5,245 nt of DNA from Halanaerobiales bacterium (GTDB taxonomy: Bacteria; Bacillota_F; Halanaerobiia; Halanaerobiales; DTU029). Location of the stretch: contig JADQBV010000338.1 in NCBI GenBank assembly GCA_016278415.1, positions 1 through 5,245 on the forward strand, read 5' to 3'. This document shows, in pieces, positions 1-4,710 of the stretch. Made by a program: the position numbers and the translations under genes. Numbering within the stretch: position 1 is the first letter of the stretch; each line of letters starts with the position of its first letter. The notes below the pieces were generated by a model. That model saw only the letters and a program-made list of their open reading frames with translations, was not told the origin of the DNA and searched no databases.

Positions 1-6
1 TTGTTT

Positions 7-15
7 ACCTCCCTT
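7..15 (-). promoter_or_regulatory. Ribosome binding site of a gene starting off the left edge
   Basis: Read on the minus strand this is AAGGGAGGT, a near-perfect Shine-Dalgarno sequence. Seven bases (TAAACAA) separate GGAGG from the window edge, so the start codon should lie immediately outside the window. No product can be named. The segment from about 16 to 109 would then be the leader and promoter region of this gene, and would also hold the 3' end of the spo0E-like transcript. Confidence 0.6.
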
Positions 16-59
16 CTGCTTTCTTCACACTGCCATATTTTCACATATTTATTACTTTC

Positions 60-74
60 ATGATAAATTATCAT
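60..74. promoter_or_regulatory. Operator-like palindrome ATGATAA-A-TTATCAT
   Basis: Two perfect 7-base arms flank a single central base. The palindrome lies between the spo0E-like gene and the minus-strand gene that begins off the left edge, about 45 bases upstream of that gene's ribosome binding site. On the minus strand a TATGAT hexamer, a plausible -10 box, overlaps its edge (70-75), as expected of a repressor site. It is superficially like AT-rich Fur/PerR-type boxes but does not match their 7-1-7 consensus. Short AT-rich palindromes also arise by chance. Confidence 0.3.
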
Positions 75-109
75 ATTCCTTCATTTATTTCTAAAAAAAA
101 GAAATTATT

Positions 110-319
110 CTAACTAAACTTAAACCTATTATTACAACTATTTATATTTTTAATTAAATCATTATATTTATTAAGTAGCTTGTCTAGTTTTTTACTTTCC
201 TCTAAAACTTTTTTATTACTAATTGATTTGTTGTATTCGTTAATTACTTTCTTTAGTTCTTTCCTTGTTATTTCTATTCTTTTTAGTAATGATTTAGCTT
301 CATTATTCAATAATATCAT
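110..319 (-). CDS. Spo0E-family aspartyl-phosphate phosphatase
   Basis: A 69-residue protein of the Spo0E-like family. These cytoplasmic phosphatases remove the phosphate from the response regulator Spo0A (or related regulators) and so delay sporulation. It has the usual family length and shape: two predicted helices (about residues 11-29 and 37-57) joined by a short polar loop, with the signature SKKLDKLLNKY at 42-52 matching the family pattern SxxLDxLIxxY. The N-terminal helix IEITRKELKKVINEY matches the family's first helix. The ATG at 319 is the only standard start after the upstream in-frame stop, apart from a TTG three codons later. No good Shine-Dalgarno sequence precedes it: a GGAAA lies about 20 bases away. 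It appears to stand alone. Family assignment rests on motif recognition; whether Spo0A is the target is inference. Confidence 0.8.
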   Translation of the reverse strand: MILLNNEAKSLLKRIEITRKELKKVINEYNKSISNKKVLEESKKLDKLLNKYNDLIKNINSCNNRFKFS

Positions 320-398
320 CTTTATGAAAGTATATTTTATTTCCTATAATTAATTAGTAGCCAATACTTATTTTCCTGTTTAATTTTCATCTATTGTT

Positions 399-632
399 TT
401 AGTCTTTAGTTAAACCTTTTTCTCCAACCTCTGAGCTCACTACTCCCTCCCCAAATTCCTCAATTTCTTTGAATGTACGTTTTCTTTTGTACAAATAAAA
501 ATTCTCTCTGATAAATTTTTCTATAGATCTCTTATTAATACAAGTTACTTCATGTATTTCATAATAAAAGAAGAACGATAGAACAGGCTTATCTTCGTTC
601 CTAAAAAATAAGCCTGTTCCTATATAAAAATT
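399..632 (-). pseudogene. Unidentified 77-codon open frame without a start codon, possible gene remnant
   Basis: The minus strand is open for 77 codons between a TGA (633-635) and the terminal TAA (399-401), which is long for such AT-rich DNA. The translation looks protein-like: an aromatic N-terminal part (NFYIGTGLFF, then VLSFFFYYEIHEV at 17-29), a basic middle (SIEKFIRENFYLYKRKRTFKE), and a charged tail ending EKGLTKD. There is no ATG. The only TTG (codon 47) and GTG (codon 65) are deep inside. Upstream, the same frame continues as FDYPPRY between two stops, so the reading may once have extended toward the IS element at 689. It is best viewed as the 3' part of a decayed gene. I do not recognise the family. 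The inverted repeat at 581-619 lies inside it. Confidence 0.4.
581..619. repeat. 12-bp perfect inverted repeat with 15-nt spacer
   Basis: GAACAGGCTTAT (581-592) is the exact reverse complement of 608-619. A second overlapping inverted repeat, GAACGA (573-578) with TCGTTC (595-600), could form instead of the first, so the RNA could switch between two hairpins. Neither strand shows a proper T-tract after the stem, so it is not a clear terminator. It falls inside the startless minus-strand open frame. Its role is unknown. Confidence 0.5.
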
Positions 633-688
633 TCAATATCTCGGTGGATAATCAAATAAAAGACTTTAATGGAGATAAATACAGAAAA

Positions 689-704
689 GGGGCTGTCTCA
701 AAAT
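689..704. repeat. Left terminal inverted repeat of the IS
   Basis: GGGGCTGTCTCAAAAT, an exact reverse complement of 2537-2552. Its inner half, GTCTCA (695-700), also pairs with TGAGAC (704-709), so the left end can fold on itself. Confidence 0.9.
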
Positions 705-720
705 GAGACGCCTCTTTTTT
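689..720 (+). terminator. Intrinsic terminator at the left IS end
   Basis: Stem GTCTCA (695-700) / TGAGAC (704-709) around an AAA loop is extended below by further G-C and G-U pairs (690-694 with 710-714, one mismatch), and six T residues follow at 715-720. Read in the plus direction it would stop transcripts entering from the flank before they reach the transposase. The stem is built largely from the terminal repeat itself. Confidence 0.65.
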
Positions 721-728
721 GACGAAAT

Positions 729-2369
729 ATGCAAAAAGTGGGTTCTCAAGAACCCACTTTTGGTGTAAAATTGAATTATGACAAACACAAAATCACACAA
801 CCAGATTATACACTAAATCAGAAAATGTATCAACTGGTTTTGCCAATGCCAGTTGAAAAAATTATTCCTAAAGATGATTCGGTACGTTTGCTAAGCCAAG
901 TATTGGAGGAATTGAATTATTTAAATTTATATATGGCGTACTCCTCAAAGGGGAGAAAACCTGCAGTGTCTCCGAAGATTCTATTTAAAATTTTGGTATA
1001 TGGCTACATGAATAATATATATAGCAGCCGAGAACTTTAAAAAGCTTGTCGACGAGATATTAATTTCATGTGGTTATTGGAAGGTCAAAAAGTCCCAGAT
1101 CATAATACAATTGCTCGTTTTAGAAGTGAACGTCTTGCAGATGCTCTAGAAGACTTGTTCAGTCAGTTAATAATGAAGCTAGAAGAATTAGGAGAAGTAG
1201 CATTTAAGACTCTCTTTATTGATGGAACTAAGATTGAAGCAAATGCTAACAAATATACTTTTGTCTGGAAAAAAACTACAACAAAAAATGCAGAAAGACT
1301 AAAAACTAAAATTGTTGATTTCATTGCAAAACTTAATGAAGAATTTGGTTTTGATTATACATCAGATTTATCTCTTGGTGAGATTCTCGAAGTATTACTA
1401 AAAAAGAAAGAACAAGATAATATTGAGTTTGTTTATGGTAAAGGTAAAAGAAAAACTCCTTTACAGCGGGCGATAGAAACGTTACAGGAATTATTAAATC
1501 GGCAGCAAAAATATCAAGAATATATGAATACATTTAGAGGTAGAAATAATTTTTCTAAAACTGATAAAGATGCTACATTTATGCGTATGAAAGATGATCA
1601 TATGAGAAACTCTCAACTTAAACCAGGATACAATATACAAATTGGCGTGGAAGGTGAATATATAGTTGGAGTTGATATTTCAGATGAACGATCTGACCAG
1701 CTGACTCTGGTACCATTTTTAGAACGTATGGAAAGGAATTATCCAAATAGAAACCACGAAGATATTGTAGCTGATGCAGGATATGAAAGTGAACAAAACT
1801 ATACTTATCTTGAAGACACAGGTCAAAATTGCTATATAAAACCCTCCAACTATGAAAAATCAAAAAGTAGAAAATACCGAAATGATATGAGGTTACGGGA
1901 AAATATGACCTATGATGAAATACTAGATGAATATACCTGCCAAAATGGTAAAAACTTTAAGGTAGTGGGTCAAACAAGTAGAAAATCTAAATCTGGATAC
2001 TGTTCAGAAGTTACCATATATGAATGTGAGAGTTGTGAAGGGTGTCCATATAAAGATAAATGTACCAAAGCAAAAGGAAATCGACGATTATGGGTATCGA
2101 AAAATTTCATAAAACAAAGGGCAAATTCGCTAAGAAACATCACAACTACCAAGGGCATCTTATTAAGAATGAACAGATCAATTCAAGTAGAAGGAGCCTT
2201 TGGTGTTATAAAAGAAGACTGTAGATTCCGTCGCTTTCTGATGCGAGGAAAACAAAATGTAAGAATAGAATTTCTTCTACTTTCTATGGGATATAATATT
2301 AATAAATTACATAATAAGATACAGTCAAACCGTTGTGGCTTATTGCTACACAAAAAACAAGTTGCATAG
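729..2369 (+). pseudogene. IS1182-family DDE transposase interrupted by an in-frame stop
   Basis: The transposase would be 546 residues, but an in-frame TAA (1038-1040, codon 104) splits it into a 103-residue N-terminal part and a frame continuing to the TAG at 2367-2369. Both halves are in the same frame, so this is a nonsense substitution (for example CAA, GAA or AAA to TAA), not a frameshift. The N-terminal DUF772-type region (LPMPVEKIIPKDDSVRLL, then GRKPAVSPKILFKILVYGYM) is followed by KVPDHNTIARFR. The acidic catalytic residues are visible: D165 in FIDGTKIEAN, D349 in IVADAGYES and E488 in VEGAFGVIKED. A cysteine cluster C433, C436, C439, C445 (CESCEGCPYKDKC) is typical of the family. 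The ATG at 729 has no Shine-Dalgarno sequence; the TTG at 771, behind a weak GGTG, is an alternative. A restart at ATG 1068 would lack the N-terminal domain. Probably inactive unless the stop is read through. Confidence 0.92.
734..761 (+). promoter_or_regulatory. Perfect 13-bp hairpin at the transposase start
   Basis: AAAAGTGGGTTCT (734-746) and its exact reverse complement (749-761) are separated by only two bases. The hairpin begins five bases after the ATG at 729 and ends just before a weak GGTG preceding the TTG at 771. In RNA it would impede translation starting at 729 or mask the region near 771, a common way for IS elements to keep transposase levels low. The trailing CTTTT could also give some termination. 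The structure is seen directly; the regulatory role is inferred. Confidence 0.55.
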
Positions 2370-2392
2370 AAAATTTAAATAGCCAAATATAC

Positions 2393-2419
2393 AAAAAAAT
2401 GAGGATCTATGTGACCCTC
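2393..2419 (-). terminator. Minus-strand terminator downstream of the transposase
   Basis: On the minus strand GAGGGTC (2419-2413) pairs with GATCCTC (2407-2401) over seven base pairs including one G-U, around a 5-nt loop, and is followed by ATTTTTTT. In the plus direction the same stem has an A-C mismatch and no T-tract, so it is directional. It would block transcripts entering from the right flank that run antisense to the transposase. Confidence 0.55.
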
Positions 2420-2486
2420 TATTTGTTGTGCCTGTTTTTTTATTATAATCACTTAGAACAATAAAAAATACCATGTTTAATTTAGT

Positions 2487-2508
2487 AAACCCCCTTACGG
2501 GGGTTTTT
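2487..2508 (+). terminator. Intrinsic terminator near the right IS end
   Basis: AAACCCCC (2487-2494) pairs with GGGGGTTT (2499-2506) around a TTAC loop, giving five G-C pairs followed by a five-T tract (2504-2508). It would end the transposase transcript inside the element. A-rich flanks on the other side may make it partly bidirectional. Confidence 0.8.
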
Positions 2509-2509
2509 A

Positions 2510-2550
2510 GGCTGCCCAAAATAGTTTATTAAAACTATTTTGAGACAGCC
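2510..2550. repeat. Right-end subterminal hairpin of the IS
   Basis: AAAATAGTTT (2518-2527) and AAACTATTTT (2532-2541) form a 10-bp stem with an ATTA loop. An outer GGCTG (2510-2514) pairs with CAGCC (2546-2550) across a small internal loop. The right terminal repeat therefore folds back on adjacent DNA, as the left repeat does. Confidence 0.7.
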
Positions 2551-2552
2551 CC
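2537..2552. repeat. Right terminal inverted repeat of the IS
   Basis: ATTTTGAGACAGCCCC is the exact reverse complement of 689-704. The next six bases, TTTTCT, mirror the AGAAAA just outside the left end and are read here as half of the target palindrome. Confidence 0.9.
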
Positions 2553-2571
2553 TTTTCTTAAATCATAAAAG

Positions 2572-2596
2572 TAAAAAGCCAACCATTTCGGCTGGT
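2572..2596 (-). terminator. Minus-strand intrinsic terminator
   Basis: On the minus strand CCAGCC (2595-2590), a GAAAT loop and GGTTGG (2584-2579) form a six-pair stem with one G-U, followed by CTTTTTAC. It lies just outside the IS and would end leftward transcription from the debris region on its right. Confidence 0.55.
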
Positions 2597-2633
2597 AATG
2601 AGAAGGAGATATTTCAATTATTAAGTGAAACAG

Positions 2634-2677
2634 TCTATGTGATCCCTTAACGGGTTACTGATAGTATATTACATAGA
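2634..2677. repeat. Inverted repeat TCTATGT / ACATAGA
   Basis: Seven-base arms at 2634-2640 and 2671-2677 enclose 30 bases that contain a smaller CCC/GGG stem (CCCTTAACGGG at 2644-2654). The strand to the right (2676-2728) is a purine-rich tract with several GATTA words. Upstream, GAAGGAG at 2602-2608 looks like a ribosome binding site, but every frame behind it closes within about 15 codons. No gene is supported here. Confidence 0.3.
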
Positions 2678-2770
2678 GATTAAGATAATTAAGATAGAGT
2701 TAGACTGAGATTAGAATTAGATTAATTATAAGTGTATCCACTTTCGTACTGCTATAACAGTATCTTTTAA

Positions 2771-2889
2771 AAGACTCATACCAAATCTAGTGATTTTGGT
2801 TCATTTTTGATACTCATATCATCAATTAGGTTTGTTCTTGCTGATATATCAACGTTGAAAATTGATACAGTTATATCTGATGAATAAAA
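2771..2889. other. Segment open on both strands, probable gene debris
   Basis: The plus strand is open from 2771 to a TAA at 2885-2887 (38 codons, ending TVISDE). In register with it, the minus strand is open from 2889 to a TGA at 2776-2778 (37 codons, containing VDISARTNLIDDMSIKNEPK). Neither has a credible start with a ribosome binding site; the minus-strand ATG would give only 13 residues (MSIKNEPKSLDLV). Codon register and composition do not decide the strand. I favour the minus strand because its translation is more polar and protein-like, and because a minus-strand terminator lies downstream at 2572-2596. Family not recognised. Confidence 0.3.
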
Positions 2890-2957
2890 TTAGTAATTTA
2901 AGCTTAAGTAGTTGTTGTAGAGTTACTGAAGTAGAACAAGATATGAAACATATATCT

Positions 2958-2967
2958 GGAGAGGTGG
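2958..2967 (+). promoter_or_regulatory. Ribosome binding site ahead of an ATC codon
   Basis: GGAGAGGTGG lies four bases before the ATC at 2972, where the helix-turn-helix remnant's reading frame begins. Position and quality suit an original ATG at 2972 that has changed to ATC. Confidence 0.5.
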
Positions 2968-2971
2968 TAAT

Positions 2972-3252
2972 ATCCTAGATGTAATTAAGAAAAACCAAGA
3001 GGAAATTAAGTCTTCATTGGAAGAACTATTAAAACTAGTACAACGGTTGGATAGATTTGAGAGTAAAGGAGATTATCCTGTAACGTTAACTGTTGCTGAA
3101 GTAGCAGAGAAATTGAGAATAATAAGACAAAAGCCTATGAATTAACTCATAGACAAGACTTTCCCTCTTTGAAATTAGGTAATAGGATTATTATCAATAG
3201 GAATAAGTTCTTTGAATGGTTGGAAAATGAAAGTAGTAAGGTTGTTGAGTAG
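2972..3252 (+). pseudogene. Excisionase/MerR-like helix-turn-helix protein, frameshifted
   Basis: The reconstructed protein is about 94 residues. A charged N-terminal helix (LDVIKKNQEEIKSSLEELL) and a linker (RFESKGDYPVT) precede a HTH_17-type domain: LTVAEVAEKLRI, a break, KAYELTHRQDFPSLKLG, then NRIIINRNKFFEWLEN. The domain order TVxEVAxxLxI...AY...R..FPSxKxGxRxxIxxxxFxxWL is that of excisionase-family DNA-binding proteins of conjugative or integrative elements and phages. The frame shifts within the A/T run at 3116-3126: AGAATAATAAG has one base fewer than AGAATAAATAAG, which would restore INKTKAYEL. Unshifted reading stops at 3143-3145; the restored frame ends at the TAG 3250-3252. No ATG, GTG or TTG stands at the expected start: after the ribosome binding site comes ATC. 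The only in-frame TTG (3017) lacks a good binding site. No integrase is seen beside it. Confidence 0.75.
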
Positions 3253-3314
3253 TTAGATGTAGCAATAGGAAATGAAAAATAAGTACTCACCACAGAGGAT
3301 AGGAGAATAACAAT

Positions 3315-3428
3315 TTGAAACAACATACGAATATATTGGTTCCTGCTATTATATCCTATCAGTTATCATCATGCATTCTGAGAGAGTCGCTATTACATAA
3401 ATTGGTAAATACAGAGGGTAGTTCATAG
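3315..3428 (+). CDS. Small hypothetical open frame (37 aa), uncertain
   Basis: A TTG at 3315 follows AGGAG (3301-3305) at 9 bases and opens a 37-codon frame ending in TAG. The translation begins MKQHTNILVPAIISYQLSS and contains CILRESLLHKL. A short ATG frame (3272-3310, 12 codons) precedes it, but its AGGA abuts the ATG. It has no recognisable family. The overlapping +1 frame is also open from the preceding TAA to about 3413, which weakens the case. It could be a small peptide gene or debris. Confidence 0.25.
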   Translation: MKQHTNILVPAIISYQLSSCILRESLLHKLVNTEGSS

Positions 3429-3435
3429 CAGATAT

Positions 3436-3464
3436 CTACATGGTGACATCTTGTACCCATGTAG
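3436..3464. repeat. 8-bp hairpin CTACATGG / CCATGTAG
   Basis: Perfect arms at 3436-3443 and 3457-3464 enclose 13 bases. No T-tract follows, so it is not an intrinsic terminator. It sits between two short unidentified open frames. Its role is unknown. Confidence 0.35.
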
Positions 3465-3481
3465 CTTGGGTTAATATATAA

Positions 3482-3619
3482 ATAGCTAGAAAGGGAAGTA
3501 GAGTACCACATCCAGCTCTTCAAAGTAGGAATAACCAAAATGTTAATACAATAGTATGGGATTTCTATTGGGTAAGTGGAAGATTAAAGAAACTCTATGG
3601 TTTTAATTCCAGGGTATAA
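3482..3619 (+). pseudogene. Unidentified 45-codon coding remnant
   Basis: The frame is open for 45 codons between a TAA (3479-3481) and a TAA (3617-3619), with no ATG, GTG or TTG anywhere in it. The translation is rich in rarer residues for AT-rich DNA: SRVPHPALQSRNN, then TIVWDFYWVSGRLKKLYGFNSR, with two Trp and several Arg, Pro and Gly. This suggests real former coding sequence. The same frame continues past the stop for another 24 codons (LGYFCYFITSF... to TAG at 3692-3694), which may be part of the same decayed gene. Family not recognised. Confidence 0.4.
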
Positions 3620-3705
3620 TTGGGGTATTTTTGTTATTTTATAACTAGTTTTGTCGAAGTTGAAGGATATTTCCATATTTTATTGAACTATTAGTGTGAA
3701 TTAAG

Positions 3706-3711
3706 AAGGAG
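3706..3711 (+). promoter_or_regulatory. Ribosome binding site ahead of an ATT codon
   Basis: AAGGAG lies five bases before the ATT at 3717, which opens a 40-codon frame. No standard start codon lies at a suitable distance: the first in-frame ATG is at 3777. Confidence 0.5.
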
Positions 3712-3716
3712 AGAGA

Positions 3717-3839
3717 ATTACTAATAGAAAATCAGGTGATTACTTAACTAAAAAACTATGGTTAATTGAAAAATATATGAATAAATATTTATTTTCTATT
3801 AAGGATAATGTATCTAACATTTTATTAAATAATGTTTAA
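3717..3839 (+). CDS. Small open frame (40 codons) with ATT in the start position, uncertain
   Basis: Behind AAGGAG the frame reads ATT then TNRKSGDYLTKKLWLIEKYM, then NKYLFSIKDNVSNILLNNV, ending at TAA 3837-3839. An in-frame TAA at 3702-3704 excludes a longer N-terminus. The peptide is basic and helical-looking without a membrane segment. ATT is a rare natural initiator (infC is the classic case), so this is either a gene silenced by an ATG-to-ATT change or one kept at low expression. It lies 42 bases before the two-helix membrane protein and could share its transcript. Family not recognised. Confidence 0.35.
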   Translation: MTNRKSGDYLTKKLWLIEKYMNKYLFSIKDNVSNILLNNV

Positions 3840-3867
3840 TACTATATTTTTTAGTAAACAAAAGTTA

Positions 3868-3877
3868 AAGGAGGTGA
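3868..3877 (+). promoter_or_regulatory. Consensus ribosome binding site AAGGAGGTGA
   Basis: A full-length Shine-Dalgarno match. It decides the start of the next gene: AGGAGG is 7 bases from the GTG at 3882 but only 4 from the TTG at 3879, so GTG is preferred. Confidence 0.85.
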
Positions 3878-3881
3878 TTTG

Positions 3882-4061
3882 GTGAAAACTATTGGGATTA
3901 TCTTAGTTGTTATCGGTATCTTAGGAATTTTTTTGGGTAGTATGATGTTTGGCGATATTGGTTTGGCTGCATTTATTGGTGCAATTACAGCTGTAGTATC
4001 AGGTATAGGTTTTATTAAAATTGAAAATTCTCTGAGTAACACTGAAAGGATGAGCAAATGA
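3882..4061 (+). CDS. Small two-helix membrane protein
   Basis: A 59-residue protein starting MKTIGIILVVIGILG. Two hydrophobic, glycine-rich segments (about residues 4-22 and 26-45) form a membrane hairpin around GD at 24-25. A short polar tail (IENSLSNTERMSK) probably faces the cytoplasm. GTG at 3882 is chosen for its ideal spacing from the AAGGAGGTGA. The stop codon overlaps the next gene's start as ATGA, so the two are translationally coupled, and this protein may work with or stabilise the lipoprotein encoded next. I do not recognise a named family. The promoter is unclear; candidate AT-rich hexamers upstream (3840-3850) lack a convincing -35. Confidence 0.75.
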   Translation: MKTIGIILVVIGILGIFLGSMMFGDIGLAAFIGAITAVVSGIGFIKIENSLSNTERMSK

Positions 4062-4603
4062 ATCTAAAGAAGTTAGTGATGTTAGGGGTTTTACTGGTGT
4101 TTACTTTTACTTTTCTGACAGGTTGTATGGAGTCATATACCAGCTTTATTATTCACGAAGATGGTACTGCTGATGTGGCTTTTGCCTTGATAGCTGATAA
4201 AGCTATGGCAGGAGAGGAAAGTGATGTTATTGCCTACGGGTTGAGATCCAGTATTATAGAAATGCAGGAGGAGTACAACTACAAAAAAGAAATACGAACT
4301 ATAGATTATAGTGACTATGTATATCATATCTTCCGAAGTAAGAATCCTGTTGATATAACTAATCATGAATACATTACCTTGATACAAAATGATGATGGTA
4401 CATATAACTTCAAAATGGAAATTCCAAGGATGGTAGAGAACGTTAGCGAAGATTCGGATAGTTTAATGTTTACTATTGACATTACACTACCCCGAGAGAT
4501 AGATATGGCTAATACAACCAACACTGATGGTAGAGAGGTAATCTGGCGTATATATAAAAGTGATCTTACTGAGAGCTTAACACTTAAGGCTATTACTAAA
4601 TAA
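4058..4603 (+). CDS. LppM-like lipoprotein
   Basis: A 181-residue exported lipoprotein. The signal peptide has KK at 4-5, a hydrophobic core at 6-20 and a lipobox LTGC with the lipidated Cys at residue 23, so the mature protein is anchored to the outer face of the membrane. The opening of the mature part, MESYTSFIIHEDGTADVAFALIADKAM, fits the start of LppM/DUF3153-type domains (a beta-rich module with a 'xDGxxxV' turn). Later alternating strands (YVYHIFRS, YNFKMEIP, LMFTIDITLP) support a beta-rich fold. Unlike some LppM proteins it has no C-terminal membrane helix. ATG 4058 overlaps the upstream stop by four bases and has AAGGA at 4046-4050. A terminator follows 20 bases after the stop. The lipoprotein call is firm; the LppM-like assignment is moderate and the function is unknown. 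Confidence 0.8.
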   Translation: MNLKKLVMLGVLLVFTFTFLTGCMESYTSFIIHEDGTADVAFALIADKAMAGEESDVIAYGLRSSIIEMQEEYNYKKEIRTIDYSDYVYHIFRSKNPVDITNHEYITLIQNDDGTYNFKMEIPRMVENVSEDSDSLMFTIDITLPREIDMANTTNTDGREVIWRIYKSDLTESLTLKAITK

Positions 4604-4623
4604 GCTATTCTTAATTATAGTTA

Positions 4624-4648
4624 CCCCCATAGTAATATGGGGTTTTTT
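4624..4648 (+). terminator. Intrinsic terminator after the lipoprotein operon
   Basis: CCCCAT (4625-4630) and ATGGGG (4637-4642) form a six-pair stem with a six-base loop, followed by six T residues (4643-4648). It ends the 3882-4603 transcript. Confidence 0.9.
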
Positions 4649-4710
4649 ACTATAGTTATTAAGCCATTAAAATCTTTTTAAAGGTTAAGATTATGCAAAA
4701 ATTATTATAA

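Larger units (their letters stand above)
689..2552 (+). mobile_element. IS1182-family insertion sequence
   Basis: The element is bounded by 16-bp perfect terminal inverted repeats, GGGGCTGTCTCAAAAT at 689-704 and its reverse complement at 2537-2552. The GGGxTGTCTCA-type end is typical of this family. It carries one gene, a DDE transposase on the plus strand, interrupted by a stop. The repeat match extends 6 bp outward on each side (AGAAAA at 683-688, TTTTCT at 2553-2558). The simplest reading is insertion at the centre of the palindrome AGAAAATTTTCT without a target duplication; alternatively those 6 bp belong to the element, making it 1876 bp. No direct repeat flanks either boundary. Subterminal hairpins and terminators sit at both ends. 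The size (1864 bp) is normal for the family. Confidence 0.9.

Noticed and set aside
1333..2158. Three minus-strand ATG open frames within the transposase (1333-1533, 1618-1863, 1970-2158)
   Set aside because: They are antisense to a clearly conserved transposase reading frame, lack ribosome binding sites and give translations without recognisable features.
2405..2650. Short similarity TCTATGTGA-CCCT between the IS tail (2405-2418) and the flank (2634-2647)
   Set aside because: About 13 bases with an indel, not at element boundaries, so it is not a target duplication; chance is likely.
2676..2728. Purine-rich tract with repeated GATTA words as possible iterons
   Set aside because: Units vary in length and spacing, and no replication gene or DnaA-box cluster accompanies them.
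3272..3310. 12-codon ATG frame (MKNKYSPQRIGE)
   Set aside because: Too short, and its AGGA directly abuts the ATG, so translation is not supported.
3615..3620. TATAAT as a promoter -10 box
   Set aside because: No -35-like hexamer occurs at 16-18 bases upstream, and such hexamers are common in AT-rich DNA.
3851..4057. Minus-strand 68-codon open frame rich in Ile/Pro/Lys
   Set aside because: It is the complement of the hydrophobic small membrane protein, which has a consensus ribosome binding site and operon overlap.
4133..4387. Minus-strand 84-codon open frame
   Set aside because: It is antisense to the lipoprotein gene and has no ribosome binding site.
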